In this document: positions 18,701-29,789 of the stretch, one piece after another
How positions within the stretch are numbered: the stretch's first letter is position 1
Layout: every line of letters starts with the position of its first letter
Assembly: GCA_949358305.1 (NCBI GenBank)
Contig: OX442318.1
Coordinates: forward strand, 15,666,517-15,730,516
DNA length: 64,000 bases
Direction of reading: 5' to 3'
Origin: Strigamia acuminata
Taxonomy: Eukaryota > Arthropoda > Chilopoda > Geophilomorpha > Linotaeniidae
Made by a program: the position numbers and the translations under genes
Notes under the pieces: model-generated
What the model was told of the DNA's origin: nothing
Databases searched by the model: none
The model's input: the letters and a program-made list of their open reading frames with translations, nothing else

Positions 18701-20361
18701 ATGACTAATAACCAGCATCACATGAACACCCGTGGTAAGGAAAGAACTTGTTTGACCGGTGGAATGAATCTATCCGGGTTTATACCTGTTCCTAATGGAA
18801 CTGAAGAAGTGGAAAACCACGCGGTCCATAATGGCGTTTCAAATGAAACAGCCGGACCATCTGGAGAGAATAGGGCTCCACGTGAACCTACTCCGCCTGG
18901 AGAAGAGGAATGCATTCCTGAAGGTTCTCATTTAGGCCGAGGCGGTCTATTATTTTGTCAGGATCACGGTTTGAACCCAAACCAATTTAGATCTTTGACC
19001 GAAGTATTAGATTTCGTGCACGCACATCGTGCTACGTCGGAGCATCCTAATTCCCCAGCCAGCCAAAGATTAAATAATTTTAGTCCCACTCCTTCGACGC
19101 CTATTTCTAGATATAGAAATAAAAATGCACAACCTCCTCGTCAAGATCAGTCGAATTTGACACCAGGAGATTTTAATCGTGCTTTCCAACAACGATTACG
19201 AGCGAATAACTTCGCTCGCAACCAACAAAGGGGATTTACAAATCCAGAGAACTTTGAGAATACGTTCAACAGAGCGAATTTGGGTCCGCCTAATATGGCC
19301 AACCCTAATCCAAGTTTTCCAAACGGATCAAATAGTTGTCCGAATCTCGCTGGAAATTTGAACCCAAATTCAGGTGCGACAAGAGGTCCAAACCGCCGTT
19401 TTGACCCAAATTCTAGATTTGCAAACAATTCTAGTCCAGCACCTAACATGCAAAGGAGTCACCCAGTTCCTCCGAACTCGAATAACCCAAATAATCCTTC
19501 TACTGGAACTCCAGGAAATTCAAATAACTATTTGAATCGGGGTACGCCAGGTAATTCGAACTATCGTCCGAATTTTGGTAATCAAGAAAGTTCGAACAAC
19601 CGTCCGAATTTTGACAATCAGGGTAATTCTAATATTCATTCGAATTATGGGAACCAAGGCAATTCGAATAACCATTCGAACTTTGGTAACCACGGTAGGT
19701 CAAATCAAGGAGGGTCGAATAATTTCAACCCTAATAGTGGTGGCTCAAGTCAAAATAACTCGAGTCAACCAAACAATGGCGGGTCGTCAAACGACAACTC
19801 GCGCCCCCCCAGTAGCTTTGGAATGACGGCTGATGACCTCGCGTCAATTGCCACGACCATGCAAAAGTTGATGCAGGCAGGAAAAAGTTCCGCCACTGTT
19901 CCTCAAACTAACTGTTTGAAACCACCAGATATCCCTGTATTCTCCGGAAAGGCAGAAGAAAGCGAACGCTTTCTTAATATTGTAAAAAATGTCGCTTTCC
20001 TGCGAAACATGTCACTCGATGACATGCTTGTTAAAGGCGTGGCCGGTTATTTAACCGAGCAAGCGCATGGTTGGTTTCATGAAAGGAGAGAAGATTTCAT
20101 ATCTTGGGAAGTATTTGAACAGGCGTTCAAAGAACGGTTTGTAGCCACTCGACAAGAGCGGACGAACCAACTAACTAAGTTGAAACAACTGGAAACAGAA
20201 AGTCTTTACGACTTTATGCACAAATATTACCAGTTATGGATATTGCAAGACAGTCTTGATGCAAAAGGGGCTGGATGTCTTTTTATCGGGAGTGTAACTC
20301 CTGCTAACGATTTGCTTTTGCATACGCAAGGCATAGCGGATTTACCTCTGACAGAGATTTA
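18701..20361 (+). pseudogene. gag: Ty3/gypsy gag, 5' part (interrupted by copia A)
   Basis: The frame opens at ATG 18701 and encodes 553 codons before copia A interrupts it at 20361; in the unspliced copy the frame runs into the copia LTR and stops at 20449. The N-terminal half is disordered and dominated by Asn, Ser, Pro and Gly, with repeated phrases like GNQGNSNNHSNFGN between about residues 265 and 345. The Retrotrans_gag-type capsid domain is at about residues 445-535 (HGWFHERREDFISWEVFEQA, RQERTNQLTKLKQLETESL). The nucleocapsid knuckle lies on the far side of the insertion at 25227. Capsid forms the particle around the genomic RNA. The insertion removes the link between capsid and nucleocapsid, so this copy is inactive. 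Confidence 0.88.
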
Positions 20362-20522
20362 TGTGAGTGTACGTGTGTGTGCAGAAAATGTAGGAAGAAG
20401 AAAGCTTTTTCAACAAGAAACTGATGAGATGTATATTCAATACAAGTAACACAATAATACAGAACATGCGCGCAGTGCGCGTTACCAAGCAACTTAAACT
20501 ATGATAACATATATATCTCACA
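20362..20522 (-). repeat. copia A 3' LTR
   Basis: 161 bp, identical by eye to 24812-24972. On the minus strand it is directly preceded by the polypurine tract GAGGGGGATT. Confidence 0.92.
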
Positions 20523-20626
20523 AATCCCCCTCATAGGTTATCATTTGTTTAAACTTAAAAAGAAAACTAACTCTAACAACAAACATGAATGAAAGAGAAA
20601 AACGAATAAAATATTAACAACAAAAA

Positions 20627-23600
20627 TTATTGTTCTTCTTCTTTCATCTTGGCATCATCTTGAAGACCCACACGATCACGGCCTTCTTCAAACTTGTCCT
20701 TTGCCAGCGGTTTAGTCAAGAAATCCGCAACCATTTCTGCTGAAGGAAGGTGGACCAGCTTGATATTTCCCAATTTTAGATCGTCCTTAATAAACATCAT
20801 ATGTCGATTCATATGTTTGGTCCGCCCAAACTGGTTTGAACCACAAAGAACTTGAATGCCGGGTGTGCAGTCAGTGTAGATTGGTACGCATCTTGGCACG
20901 CAATCCCCCTCACCGACCTCGCTTAGGAAATCTCTTGCCCATTTGATTATTTTGAGCAGTTCACAAATCGCAAGTATCTCGCTCTCGGTGGTGGACATCG
21001 CCACCAAACGTTGTCTTTTCGTTTTCCATCCGATAGTTGCGTCGCCGATCTTTAAAATCAAGCCCGTGTGTGACTTAGCATCTTGGGTTACACACCAACT
21101 TGCGTCCGCGAATCCTTGTAAGCTTCCTTCTTTGCTTGAGAAGAACAAACGCAAATCTTTTGTACCGTTGACATAACGCAAAACGCGTTTCGCTGCTCGA
21201 AAGTGCAGTTGGCGAGGATCTTTGGAGAAAGCTGAGAGAGCGCTCACAGCATATGACAAATCCGGACGAGAAACAATCATCAGGTGCATCAAAGAACCGA
21301 TGATCTGCTGGTATAAATTCTGATCAACCTTCTTTGATTTGTCGAAGTCCTCCAAATCCTGTCCTGTTGCCATCGGCGTTTTCGCAGTGATCCCATTGAG
21401 TAAGTCAAATTTTGTCAAAATGTCGTTTACATATTTTTGTTGTCCCACGTATACTCCGTCCTTAGTGACCGAAATTTCCATTCCGAGAAGGAAGTGAACT
21501 TCCCCCATGTCGACTATTTCGAAAACCTTCTTTAGTCGTTTTAGTATCCGATCAAGAATTCTTTGTCTCGTGAAAGCAGCCAAAATATCGTCCACGTACA
21601 CGCCCAAAATTATGTAGTCATTTTTATGTCTATAAATATAGACACACCGGTCGTTTATGAGCGGTTTCAAGCCAATCTTGATCAGTTCCTGGTCAAGTCG
21701 CTCGTTCCAGCATCGCCCCGACTGGCGCAACCCGTACAGGCTGCGTTCCAGTCGGCAAACGAGATCGTCTTGCTCGTAACCTTCCGGTTGTTCCATAAAG
21801 ATGACTTCGTCCAACAATCCGTAAAGGTACGCGGTCTTAATGTCGAACTGTCGCGTCAACAGTCCGTGTCTGGCTATCATCGAAAGTATGATCCGGAGCG
21901 ACTCCATCCTCACTACGGGCGAAAAAGTCTCCGTGAAATCCACACCAGGTCGTTGGGAATACCCCACCGCCACCAGGCGTGCCTTATACTTATTGACGCT
22001 TCTGTCGGCATTAAGTTTAATGCGGAAAATCCATTTGCTTTTCACCGTCACTGTCTGTCTTTCCCTCTTTACAAGTGTCCATACTTTATTGATGTGTAGA
22101 GAATTAATCTCGCTGTCCATCGCTTCTTGCCATTTCTTTCTGTCATTGCAGTTTACCGCCTCTACGTAAGTTTCAGGAGTGAACAGCTCTTCCACACACT
22201 CTATTGCAGCATTGACCGCCTCTTGTTGCGCTGCTATGCGCTCCGAGCGTCGCACTCCCTCTTGTTGCAATCGCTCTTCGCGCTGCGCAAGCTGTTCCGC
22301 CAGTCTCTGCTCAAGCGCCGCTTTCGTCGCGCCCCTGGGTCGCCCCACCTGCACCGGCTGAAGTGGCTGCGGTGCGGCGTCGTCAACAGCGATAACCGGG
22401 TGTTCGACCTCGTCTTGAGCGTCCTGCAACTCGTTCACCGGTTCAACAGGAAAAATGGCGTCTTCCTCTTCTTGGCAAAAACGTTGCTTTGCCCCCTCAT
22501 CGTTTAAACCAAAAACGTCTGCACCTCGCACCTCCTCATTGAATCCTACCGTCCTGCCCTCTTCTACTTTACCGTCTTTCGGAACGTAAATTCGATAGGC
22601 TTTCCTGTCGACTGAATAACCGACAAATATGCCGTGTTTGGCTTTCGGATCCAATTTCCGTCGCTTTTCCTCCGGTATGTGCAAAAAGGCTTCGCAACCA
22701 AAAATCCGCAAGAATGCAACTGTCGTCTTGTGTTTCGACCATAACTCCTCGGGTGTAAAATCCCCATTCGGCTTGGTAAACGATCTATTTTTGACATAGA
22801 CCGATGTGGCGATCGCTTCGGCCCAAAACTTCAAAGGAAGGCCCGATTTGATTAGCAGTGTCCGAGCCGCCTCTACCAGCGTACGATTCGCTCTCTCAGA
22901 AATTCCATTACTAGAAGGATTAAAGGGAACCGTAAGCTCGTGCAGAATGCCCTCAGATTCGAAAAAACGCTTGAAATTTGCATTGACAAATTCCCCACCG
23001 TTGTCACTTCTAAACCTTTTGAGTTTGTAGCCAGTTTGCTTCTCTGCCATGTTCTTGAATATTTCAAAATGTTCAAAGCATTGAGATTTCTCCCGCAAGA
23101 AAAACGCGAATTTTTTGCGTGTAAAATCATCAGTTAGAATCAAAGCATACTTGCTGCCTCCCAGCGATGCAGTCTGAAACGGTCCAACCATATCCCCATG
23201 AATAAGTTGCAAAACTTCAGATGACTGCTTCCCCTTGACTCTTTTGTACGGGCTTCTCGTCATTTTTCCCAACGTGCATGCAGTGCATTTTTCCAAATGC
23301 ACGTCCGCATATTCCAGCCCGTGCACAATCTGTTTGTCTCGCATTTTATCTATTGCACGCTCATTTAAATGACACAGTCGCTCATGCCACAATTCCTTGC
23401 TGGCTGGGCGAGGTTGCACAGAAACTGCGTTGGCTTCCTCTCCAACCCATTGGTGCAGTAAATACATGCTGCCATTTAATGTTCCTGTTGCAATCGTCAT
23501 TCCTCTTGGGTCCTTAATTTCCGCGACTTTATTGTTGAATGAAATCGCATAATTATTAGCGGTAAGACGTGGAATTGACAACAGATTGCCTTTCAACTCT

Positions 23601-24691
23601 GGCACAAATAAGACGTCGAGGAGCAAAATCTTCATGAATTCCGTTTCTGAAAGCTTGCATCTCAAAATGATATTCCCTTTCCCCGTAGCCAACAATTTTG
23701 CGCCCTTTTTGGCTGTGGTGACCACTGCTTCGATTTCCTTGAAAGTCCCAAACAATTCCCGTTTTCCAGACATATGCGCCGACGCGCCGGAATCGAGAAT
23801 CCACTCGTCTTGACAATCGTCGCCGCCCAAATCGACGACAAAAGCATGCTGGATAACCGCTTCCTGTTGTGCTATTTTTGCCGTGGCTGCCTCTCTTGGT
23901 CGTTGTGACGCTGGACTCGGCCTCTTTTCGGGGTAGCGCTGCCAACAATTCTTGGCAATGTGGCCACTTTTACCACATTCATAACAGGCTGATTTTGAAA
24001 CGTTTTTCAACTTCTTGCCGCCCGAATTACGTCCCACCTGCGCCTTGAACGCAACCGTCACGTTGTCCACGGTCTGTCCCTTTGAGTGGAATGTCGCCCA
24101 CTGATCTTCCATTTTCAGTGACCGTCGCAAATCTTCAAATTTCGCGTCTGCCGCGTCACGATAATTTCGTGCAATATTGCCATATTTTGGCAAAAGTCCT
24201 CGTGTCGTGTAATGAAGAATCTCGCGGTCCGAAACAACCTTTCCTACCGCTTTGGCTTTTGCCTGAATCGACTTGGCCCTGTTCAAGTAACCATCCGTCG
24301 ACTCGTCGTGTCTCATGCGCAGCTCCGCAAGTTCCGAACCAGCGTCAATTTGTCGCTCTTCCGTGGTACCTGCGTACTGCGCTTTCAACGCCTCCCAAAG
24401 CGCCTTGGCCTCGGTAAAAGCCATACAGTTTGTGGCTTCTTCGTCCGACATCGTTAAAACTATAATCCCTAAAGCCTCGTCATTATTTTTGGCCCACGCT
24501 TCGTGCTTCTTCAGCGCGTCTGCATACGTTGCATCCGTCGCGTCGGGCACTATCGGCTCCGGTTTCGTGATGACGCCTTTCAAACCTTTTGCAGCTAGAA
24601 GTGTCCCCACTTTGAATTGCCAAGTAAAATAGTTTTGAGGTTTTAGAAGTTCAATTCGATTCAAAGATGTACTTGCAATCGCATCCGCCAT
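20627..24691 (-). CDS. gag-pol: copia A gag-pol polyprotein
   Basis: One intact frame of 1354 aa, the usual layout of Ty1/copia. Gag with a Trp-rich capsid N-terminus (residues 1-230) and CCHC knuckle CYECGKSGHIAKNC near 235; protease with WILDSGASAHM near 298; GAG-pre-integrase LWHERLCHL near 432 with the CTACTLGK zinc ligands; integrase acidic residues in HGDMVGPF, FRSDNGGEF and NGISERANR (about 495-600); then RT with KSKWIFRIK, TAYLYGLLDEV and catalytic GVYVDDILAAF near 1028; and RNase H with ADASWCV, TTESEI and HMNRH. The start MADAIASTS lies about 120 nt after the primer site. All key residues are present. Codon use and AT content are unlike the neighbouring gypsy frame, as expected for a foreign insertion. 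Confidence 0.96.
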   Translation of the reverse strand: MADAIASTSLNRIELLKPQNYFTWQFKVGTLLAAKGLKGVITKPEPIVPDATDATYADALKKHEAWAKNNDEALGIIVLTMSDEEATNCMAFTEAKALWEALKAQYAGTTEERQIDAGSELAELRMRHDESTDGYLNRAKSIQAKAKAVGKVVSDREILHYTTRGLLPKYGNIARNYRDAADAKFEDLRRSLKMEDQWATFHSKGQTVDNVTVAFKAQVGRNSGGKKLKNVSKSACYECGKSGHIAKNCWQRYPEKRPSPASQRPREAATAKIAQQEAVIQHAFVVDLGGDDCQDEWILDSGASAHMSGKRELFGTFKEIEAVVTTAKKGAKLLATGKGNIILRCKLSETEFMKILLLDVLFVPELKGNLLSIPRLTANNYAISFNNKVAEIKDPRGMTIATGTLNGSMYLLHQWVGEEANAVSVQPRPASKELWHERLCHLNERAIDKMRDKQIVHGLEYADVHLEKCTACTLGKMTRSPYKRVKGKQSSEVLQLIHGDMVGPFQTASLGGSKYALILTDDFTRKKFAFFLREKSQCFEHFEIFKNMAEKQTGYKLKRFRSDNGGEFVNANFKRFFESEGILHELTVPFNPSSNGISERANRTLVEAARTLLIKSGLPLKFWAEAIATSVYVKNRSFTKPNGDFTPEELWSKHKTTVAFLRIFGCEAFLHIPEEKRRKLDPKAKHGIFVGYSVDRKAYRIYVPKDGKVEEGRTVGFNEEVRGADVFGLNDEGAKQRFCQEEEDAIFPVEPVNELQDAQDEVEHPVIAVDDAAPQPLQPVQVGRPRGATKAALEQRLAEQLAQREERLQQEGVRRSERIAAQQEAVNAAIECVEELFTPETYVEAVNCNDRKKWQEAMDSEINSLHINKVWTLVKRERQTVTVKSKWIFRIKLNADRSVNKYKARLVAVGYSQRPGVDFTETFSPVVRMESLRIILSMIARHGLLTRQFDIKTAYLYGLLDEVIFMEQPEGYEQDDLVCRLERSLYGLRQSGRCWNERLDQELIKIGLKPLINDRCVYIYRHKNDYIILGVYVDDILAAFTRQRILDRILKRLKKVFEIVDMGEVHFLLGMEISVTKDGVYVGQQKYVNDILTKFDLLNGITAKTPMATGQDLEDFDKSKKVDQNLYQQIIGSLMHLMIVSRPDLSYAVSALSAFSKDPRQLHFRAAKRVLRYVNGTKDLRLFFSSKEGSLQGFADASWCVTQDAKSHTGLILKIGDATIGWKTKRQRLVAMSTTESEILAICELLKIIKWARDFLSEVGEGDCVPRCVPIYTDCTPGIQVLCGSNQFGRTKHMNRHMMFIKDDLKLGNIKLVHLPSAEMVADFLTKPLAKDKFEEGRDRVGLQDDAKMKEEEQ

Positions 24692-24811
24692 CTTCCTTGT
24701 TCGATCGTTACGCCTTGTTTTTCAATTCTTCTTTCACCGCAAATTCTCCACAAATCGTCGCCAAAATGGAACGTTTCTATCTTGCAAAGAAACCAGACTC
24801 CTGCTACCACT

Positions 24812-24972
24812 TGTGAGTGTACGTGTGTGTGCAGAAAATGTAGGAAGAAGAAAGCTTTTTCAACAAGAAACTGATGAGATGTATATTCAATACAAGTAAC
24901 ACAATAATACAGAACATGCGCGCAGTGCGCGTTACCAAGCAACTTAAACTATGATAACATATATATCTCACA
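24812..24972 (-). repeat. copia A 5' LTR and adjoining primer site
   Basis: 161 bp. On the minus strand it is followed after two bases by TGGTAGCAGGAGTCTGG (24809 downward); the first nine bases fit initiator tRNA-Met but the rest diverges, so the exact primer is uncertain. Confidence 0.88.
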
Positions 24973-24977
24973 ATTTA

Positions 24978-25545
24978 TACCGTTATAACGAAAAATAAAG
25001 GTCTGTACAGTCGTACAGCTAATGGAGTAAAGGAAAATAATTCCAATCCAGTTGTTTTCCCACCTCGGAAAACAGACACTCGTCCTCAGTTGAAGACAAA
25101 TGCTAAATCCTTAACTTTGGATTCACAAGAACAACTTAATATTTGTGATGAAGAGTTACCTGAGGAGTGTGAGGCCGTTTATTTAATAAATGGAGTAGTA
25201 GATCAGACCAGACGTGGTCAAATAGTCTGTTATAACTGTAAACAGCCCGGACATGTGCGTCGGGAATGTACAAATCCAAAACCACGCACAAATTTCAACT
25301 CTGAAGAGTTACAAAAACGTGGTACTCCGGATTCCCCGACTGTGGATCCGACTTCTAAACGACCTAATAATAGGTGGATAACTCAAGAAGTGTTGGATGC
25401 AACACTAGATGCTAAACTTGATGCGAAATTAAATACTTTTGAAAATAAGTTACAAACTTCGCTGACCAACTCATTGGCAGAAATGGTCAAAACTTTGATC
25501 AAGCCCGAATCGACAGATTCAAGTGCTACTAGTTCAAAAAACTAG
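24978..25545 (+). pseudogene. gag: Ty3/gypsy gag, 3' part with nucleocapsid knuckle
   Basis: This continues the gag frame of 18701-20361 in phase once the copia A insertion and one ATTTA are set aside. It carries the CCHC knuckle CYNCKQPGHVRREC at 25227-25268, which binds the genomic RNA, then an amphipathic, possibly coiled-coil stretch (LDATLDAKLDAKLNTFENKL) and ends at TAG 25543-25545. The stop overlaps a -1 frameshift signal into pol. Seen: phase and motif. Inferred: it was one protein with the 5' part before the insertion. Confidence 0.85.
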
Positions 25546-25576
25546 ATCCGGGGGACGAAGGTTTATTCCATCCCCC
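25536..25576 (+). promoter_or_regulatory. -1 programmed ribosomal frameshift signal between gag and pol
   Basis: In the gag phase the sequence reads TCA AAA AAC TAG, giving the canonical slippery heptamer A AAA AAC (25536-25542) directly before the gag stop. Seven bases later GGGGGA (25550-25555) can pair with TCCCCC (25571-25576), with inner GAA/TTC pairs, giving a hairpin at the usual spacing. Pol is open in the -1 frame across this point. Activity is inferred, not shown. Confidence 0.8.
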
Positions 25577-28142
25577 AGAAGTGGCTAATGCTACGTCGGA
25601 ATCTTTATTTATGGATGTAGACACAACTTGTCTTGAAGTAGCCACTAGTCATAGTGGCGGAGTAGAGGAAAATCTGCAAGAAATGACAGAACAATTAAAA
25701 AATCTGACATTGTTTCCCCACAAGTGTTACACGAAGAAATTCTGTAGACTTCGCCGACTCAACAGAGTCATAGGCGGCAATAATTTGCACAATATTACTT
25801 TAGGTAATAATAAAGATGATCCTCGAATGAAGATCACAATTGGTGGGCTCACCTACAACGCGCTCATGGATACAGGAGCATCTCAATGTTACATTGGGGA
25901 ACAACTCTTGTCTGAAACTCAGGCTTTGCCAGAATTTTTGCAAGAGGCCCCCAGAAACATGTTGGTTAACGCTGTAGGCGTAGCACACAAGCCTGTCGGA
26001 CAAATAACTTTGTGCGTGCAATGGGCTGATGAATTTACACCAATGAATTTCATCGTTTTAGCAAAACGAGTTTGTGGCTTGATACTTGGTCACAATTTCA
26101 TGCGCAGACAGAAAATTAGTCCGCATCCACATCTACAAGAGTTCTCTTGTGCAGATAAACCTAATTGGTCCGCCCCTTATGAGTCGGAAGAAGCCAATTT
26201 GGCCCTTGCCCCGTTGAATCGAATTACTTTCGATTATTTAGGACTGTCATCCACTCTCAACTCAATTGAGTTAACAGACACTCCTGTGTTGACTTGGGAT
26301 GAGAAATTAGTTGAGGAGAGCGACTGCACTCCAGAACAACGACTAGCCCTTCGCGAAGTGGTTAACTCGATACCGAATGTATTTCGAGATCAAGTTGGGT
26401 GCACTAACGTGACCCAGCATCGTATTAAGTTCAAGGAAGGGCATTCATTGCCCAAAATGCAGTATAGAATGTATAACCCGGCCAAGAGAGCCATTATGAC
26501 CAAACTAGCTGCAGAACTTGAACAGGATGGACTTATTGAAAAGGCCAAAGGGCCATTTATAAGTCATCCAGTCATCGTTGCGAAGCCTGACGGCTCGTAT
26601 AGGATGTGTATTGACTACTGGTGGCTGAATGCCATCACCGAAGTCGAAGTAATACAAATGCCAAGTATTGACCTTTTATTGCATAATACTGGTCCTGCTA
26701 GGTATTTTACGTCAATTGACCTTGTCAAAGGTTACTACCAAGTCGAGATGTGTAAAGAAGATCATCCAAAGACGGCATTTTACACGCCAAATGGTCCATA
26801 TCAGTTTGTGCGAATGCCGTTTGGTCTTTGCAATGCGCCTTGTACTTTCCAGCGTCTGATGGAAGGCATTTTAGGCTCAGCTTTACAAGATTACGCGTTA
26901 GTCTATTTGGATGACGTAATTGTATATTCAGATAATTGGGATGATCATCTCAAACACGTTCGAGATGTTCTAGAAAGGCTTAACCAAGCCAACATGACAA
27001 TAAATAAAGCGAAATCTCGTTTTGGGCGTACAGAATTAAAATTCTTGGGCCACTGGATTAAACCCGAAGGTCTCTTCGGTGATCCCGATAAAATATCGGC
27101 GATTATGAAATTTCCCACCCCCACGTGTGCTAAAGACATTCAGCGCTTTCACGGCATGACTAACTTCTTCAGGAAGTTTGTTCCAAATCACGGAACTATT
27201 GCCGCACCATACACACGTATGATGAATGAGAAAACTCCATTTGAATGGGGAAATGAGCAGACAGAAGCTTTTAATAAAATTAAAGAGCTACTTTGTGGTG
27301 ACAATTGTCTACACAAACCAGATATGACTTTGCCATTTGTTGTCATGACTGACGCTTCACATGAAGGCTTAGGAGCTGTCCTTTGCCAAGACGTCGATAT
27401 ATTCGATGAAAAGAAGCAGAAAAACATTTCTGTACCCAGACCCGTTGCTTACGCAAGCAGAGTTTTACGTGGAGCGGAGAAGCGTTATACAACGCCCGAA
27501 CTTGAATGTCTCGCAGTCGTGTGGGCTATTGATCGATTTAAACCATATCTTGAATATGGTACATTCACGTTAGAGTCAGATGCAGAAGCACTGAAATGGT
27601 TGATGCGAACGCCTGAACCATCTGGGAAATTTGGCCGATGGGCCTTAAGAATCCAATGTGGAAATTTTAAAATTGTTTTTCGAAAAGGTGCTGCTAATCA
27701 AGTTGCAGATGCACTTTCTAGAGCCCCACTAACAGAGGAAGACATTCCTCTTCGAGATCATGTGGAACCTGTCGAAATTAAACAATATTGGCCTGAATGG
27801 GACGGAAATCCTTCTGTTTCATTAAATCGTGCCCCAGAAAAACGAGAATTTTTGGCTAGTATGCGTTCCTATTTTTCAGAAAATTCTAAAGAATGTTCTG
27901 AAGAAAGGGAGGGGGAGGAAGTACAAGAAACCTTGTACAGTGCGTTGACTGAAGTACTTAAAGAAGTCCCTCCTACAAGGAGAGAAATAATAGATGCTCA
28001 GTTACTAGATACTGAATGCAAACGCATTCGAGAATATTTATTGAATGACAAGGTTGTTGGGATACCACAATCTGAAATAAAAGAATGGAAAAAAAAAGTC
28101 AAAAACTATTGTTTAGACAAAAAAGAAGTTGATGGTGATTAA
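25542..28142 (+). pseudogene. pol: Ty3/gypsy pol: protease, reverse transcriptase, RNase H
   Basis: The frame is entered by -1 slippage at the gag stop and runs to an in-frame TAA at 28140-28142. Protease: ALMDTGASQCYIG near 25858. Reverse transcriptase: PVIVAKPDGSYRMCIDY, SIDLVKGYYQVEM, FVRMPFGLCNAPCTFQRLM and catalytic VYLDDVIVYS near 26905. RNase H: MTDASHEGLGAVL near 27346, TPELECLAVVWAIDRF and ADALSRAP. The usual basic pair after IDY is replaced (DYWWLN), a possible early sign of decay. The stop separates RNase H from the integrase in the same phase; it is either a nonsense change or, less likely, a readthrough point. The polyprotein normally copies RNA to DNA in the particle. Confidence 0.88.
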
Positions 28143-29144
28143 ATGATCATCTATTTTAACCCTTTGTTCGAAGAGGAATTAAACGATTCGGGAAATGGCT
28201 TTAAAGCCGTTGTACCCAGTGCACTCGTAAAGCGAGTACTCTTCGCTTGTCATGGCCACCCCCTAAGCGGTCACGCTGGGATGAGTAAGACGCTTGAGAA
28301 AACGCGTTTAATATATTTCTGGCCTGGTATGAGTAGAAGTGTCAGGAACTACGTCAAAAGCTGCACGCACTGTGCTCAGTACAAGCCTATTCAACAGAAA
28401 AGGCACGCAGCTCCTTACACACCACACAACATGACCAATCCTTGGGAATGTATTAACATGGACTTGATGGGCCCGAAACCCGCGGGAAGGTCCCAAAATC
28501 AGTATATCTTTGTCATTATTGACAATTGTACCAAGTTCGTTGAAATTAAGGCTTTGACAAAAGCCACGAGCGCTAACTGCGTTCAAGAATTAAGATCTGT
28601 TACAAACAGATGGGGACACCCCAAAAAGATTGTGAGCGATAACGGAAAACAATTTGTTTCCGATATTTACAATGAGTATTGCGAAATGTACAACATTCGC
28701 CCGTCCCATACAAGCACGTATCATGCCCTGGCGAACCCGACAGAGCGAGCCAATAGAGATATAAAAACCATGCTGGCTTTGTACACAGATGTGCACACGC
28801 AACGGCCACGATATTTAGACGAATTCGCGTTCGCGATGAGAAATAATGTCTCAGCGGCAACGGGCTCAAGCCCGATGTTACTGAACACGGGACGAATCGT
28901 AACATTACCTTTCGACCCAAGGATTATTAAACATGCCAATCCATTTGACAAAGAAAATCCAGAAAAATATGTCAGAGTACTATTAGATATATTACGCAGA
29001 TCGCATCAAGAGATGCATTGCAGAATTCAATTGAATTTTGAACGACATAGAAAAATACACGAACAAAAGTTCGTAATTACGGAGTTCGAAGTTGGAGATT
29101 TAGTTTGGAAACAGACTCACATTCTCTCGTGCGCAGATAAAAAT
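28143..29144 (+). pseudogene. pol: Ty3/gypsy integrase, interrupted by copia B
   Basis: Same phase as the upstream pol, directly after the TAA. The zinc domain HHCC is present (HGHPLSGHAGMSKTL, CTHCAQYK) and the catalytic acidic residues lie in CINMDLMGP, KIVSDNGKQF and NPTERANRDIK. The core is followed by the region that leads to the GPY-type C-terminal domain, but copia B enters at 29144 (target AAAAT). The frame as it stands runs into the copia LTR and stops at 29186. Integrase inserts the DNA copy into the chromosome; here it is split and separated from RT by a stop. Confidence 0.87.
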
Positions 29145-29570
29145 TGTACGTTAGTAGCAGAGGCGAGCGGCGCAAATTCGGCGTGAACCGAAACGTGGAA
29201 GCGAATTATAACGAAGATGGCGTCGTGCTGCACGCACGAACGTGTCGACGACGTTTTGCAAGGAAACGAACGACGGCCGCGCAGAAAAGCGCTTATATGC
29301 CGAAAAGACAAGACTTAACATGACATAAAATTAAAGTGAATTAAACATTGTGGCTAAATAAAGCATGATGCTCCATGCTTAAAAATCAAATACAATTGTA
29401 AACATTGGAAATAAGCCATTTGAGATGTAAATAAACATTAAATCATTATATCAAATTATATAAAGACAATTGGGATTTGATATAAAATAAATATCGGAAT
29501 AAATGATTAGAATGTAACATAATAAGATTCTATGTCTCATCGACATATAAAATGGTCTTTTAGACCAACA
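29145..29570 (-). repeat. copia B 3' LTR (426 bp, shorter copy)
   Basis: Matches 35412-35996 except for one base (ATGCCG against ATGCCA) and the absence of 159 bp between CTTAAC and ATGACAT near 29319. The extra segment in the other LTR is bordered by AC dinucleotides, fitting a small deletion here rather than an insertion there. Confidence 0.9.
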
Positions 29571-29789
29571 ATTCCCCCTTTCGATGGAAATAGGATCAGG
29601 GGAAATAATAAACGGATACTGGAGTTACAGTGTATAATTGATTGAAAAAGAGAAAATAATAACGTCGAATCATCGAGCCGGGTACTGTTATTGAAGAACG
29701 CTACGAAAGCCCGAAAATTCCCACTGGAACTCGATGATCCTCAATGTCGGGTAATAACTAAAGAATGTCACGAGAAAATCACGGTGAAA
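29571..29789 (-). other. copia B 3' non-coding region with polypurine tract
   Basis: On the minus strand AAAGGGGGAAT (29571-29581) directly precedes the LTR and is the plus-strand primer. The remaining 200 bp up to the stop codon show no feature. Confidence 0.75.

Larger units (their letters stand above)
20362..24972 (-). mobile_element. copia A: full-length Ty1/copia element in gypsy gag
   Basis: Two 161-bp LTRs that look identical, starting TGTGAGTGT and ending TATCTCACA, bound 4611 bp. The 5-bp target duplication is ATTTA (20357-20361 and 24973-24977). On the minus strand: right LTR, primer site (24809 downward, TGGTAGCAGGAG), one intact gag-pol frame, polypurine tract GAGGGGGATT next to the left LTR. 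LTR identity and an undamaged frame mark a recent insertion. Confidence 0.95.
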
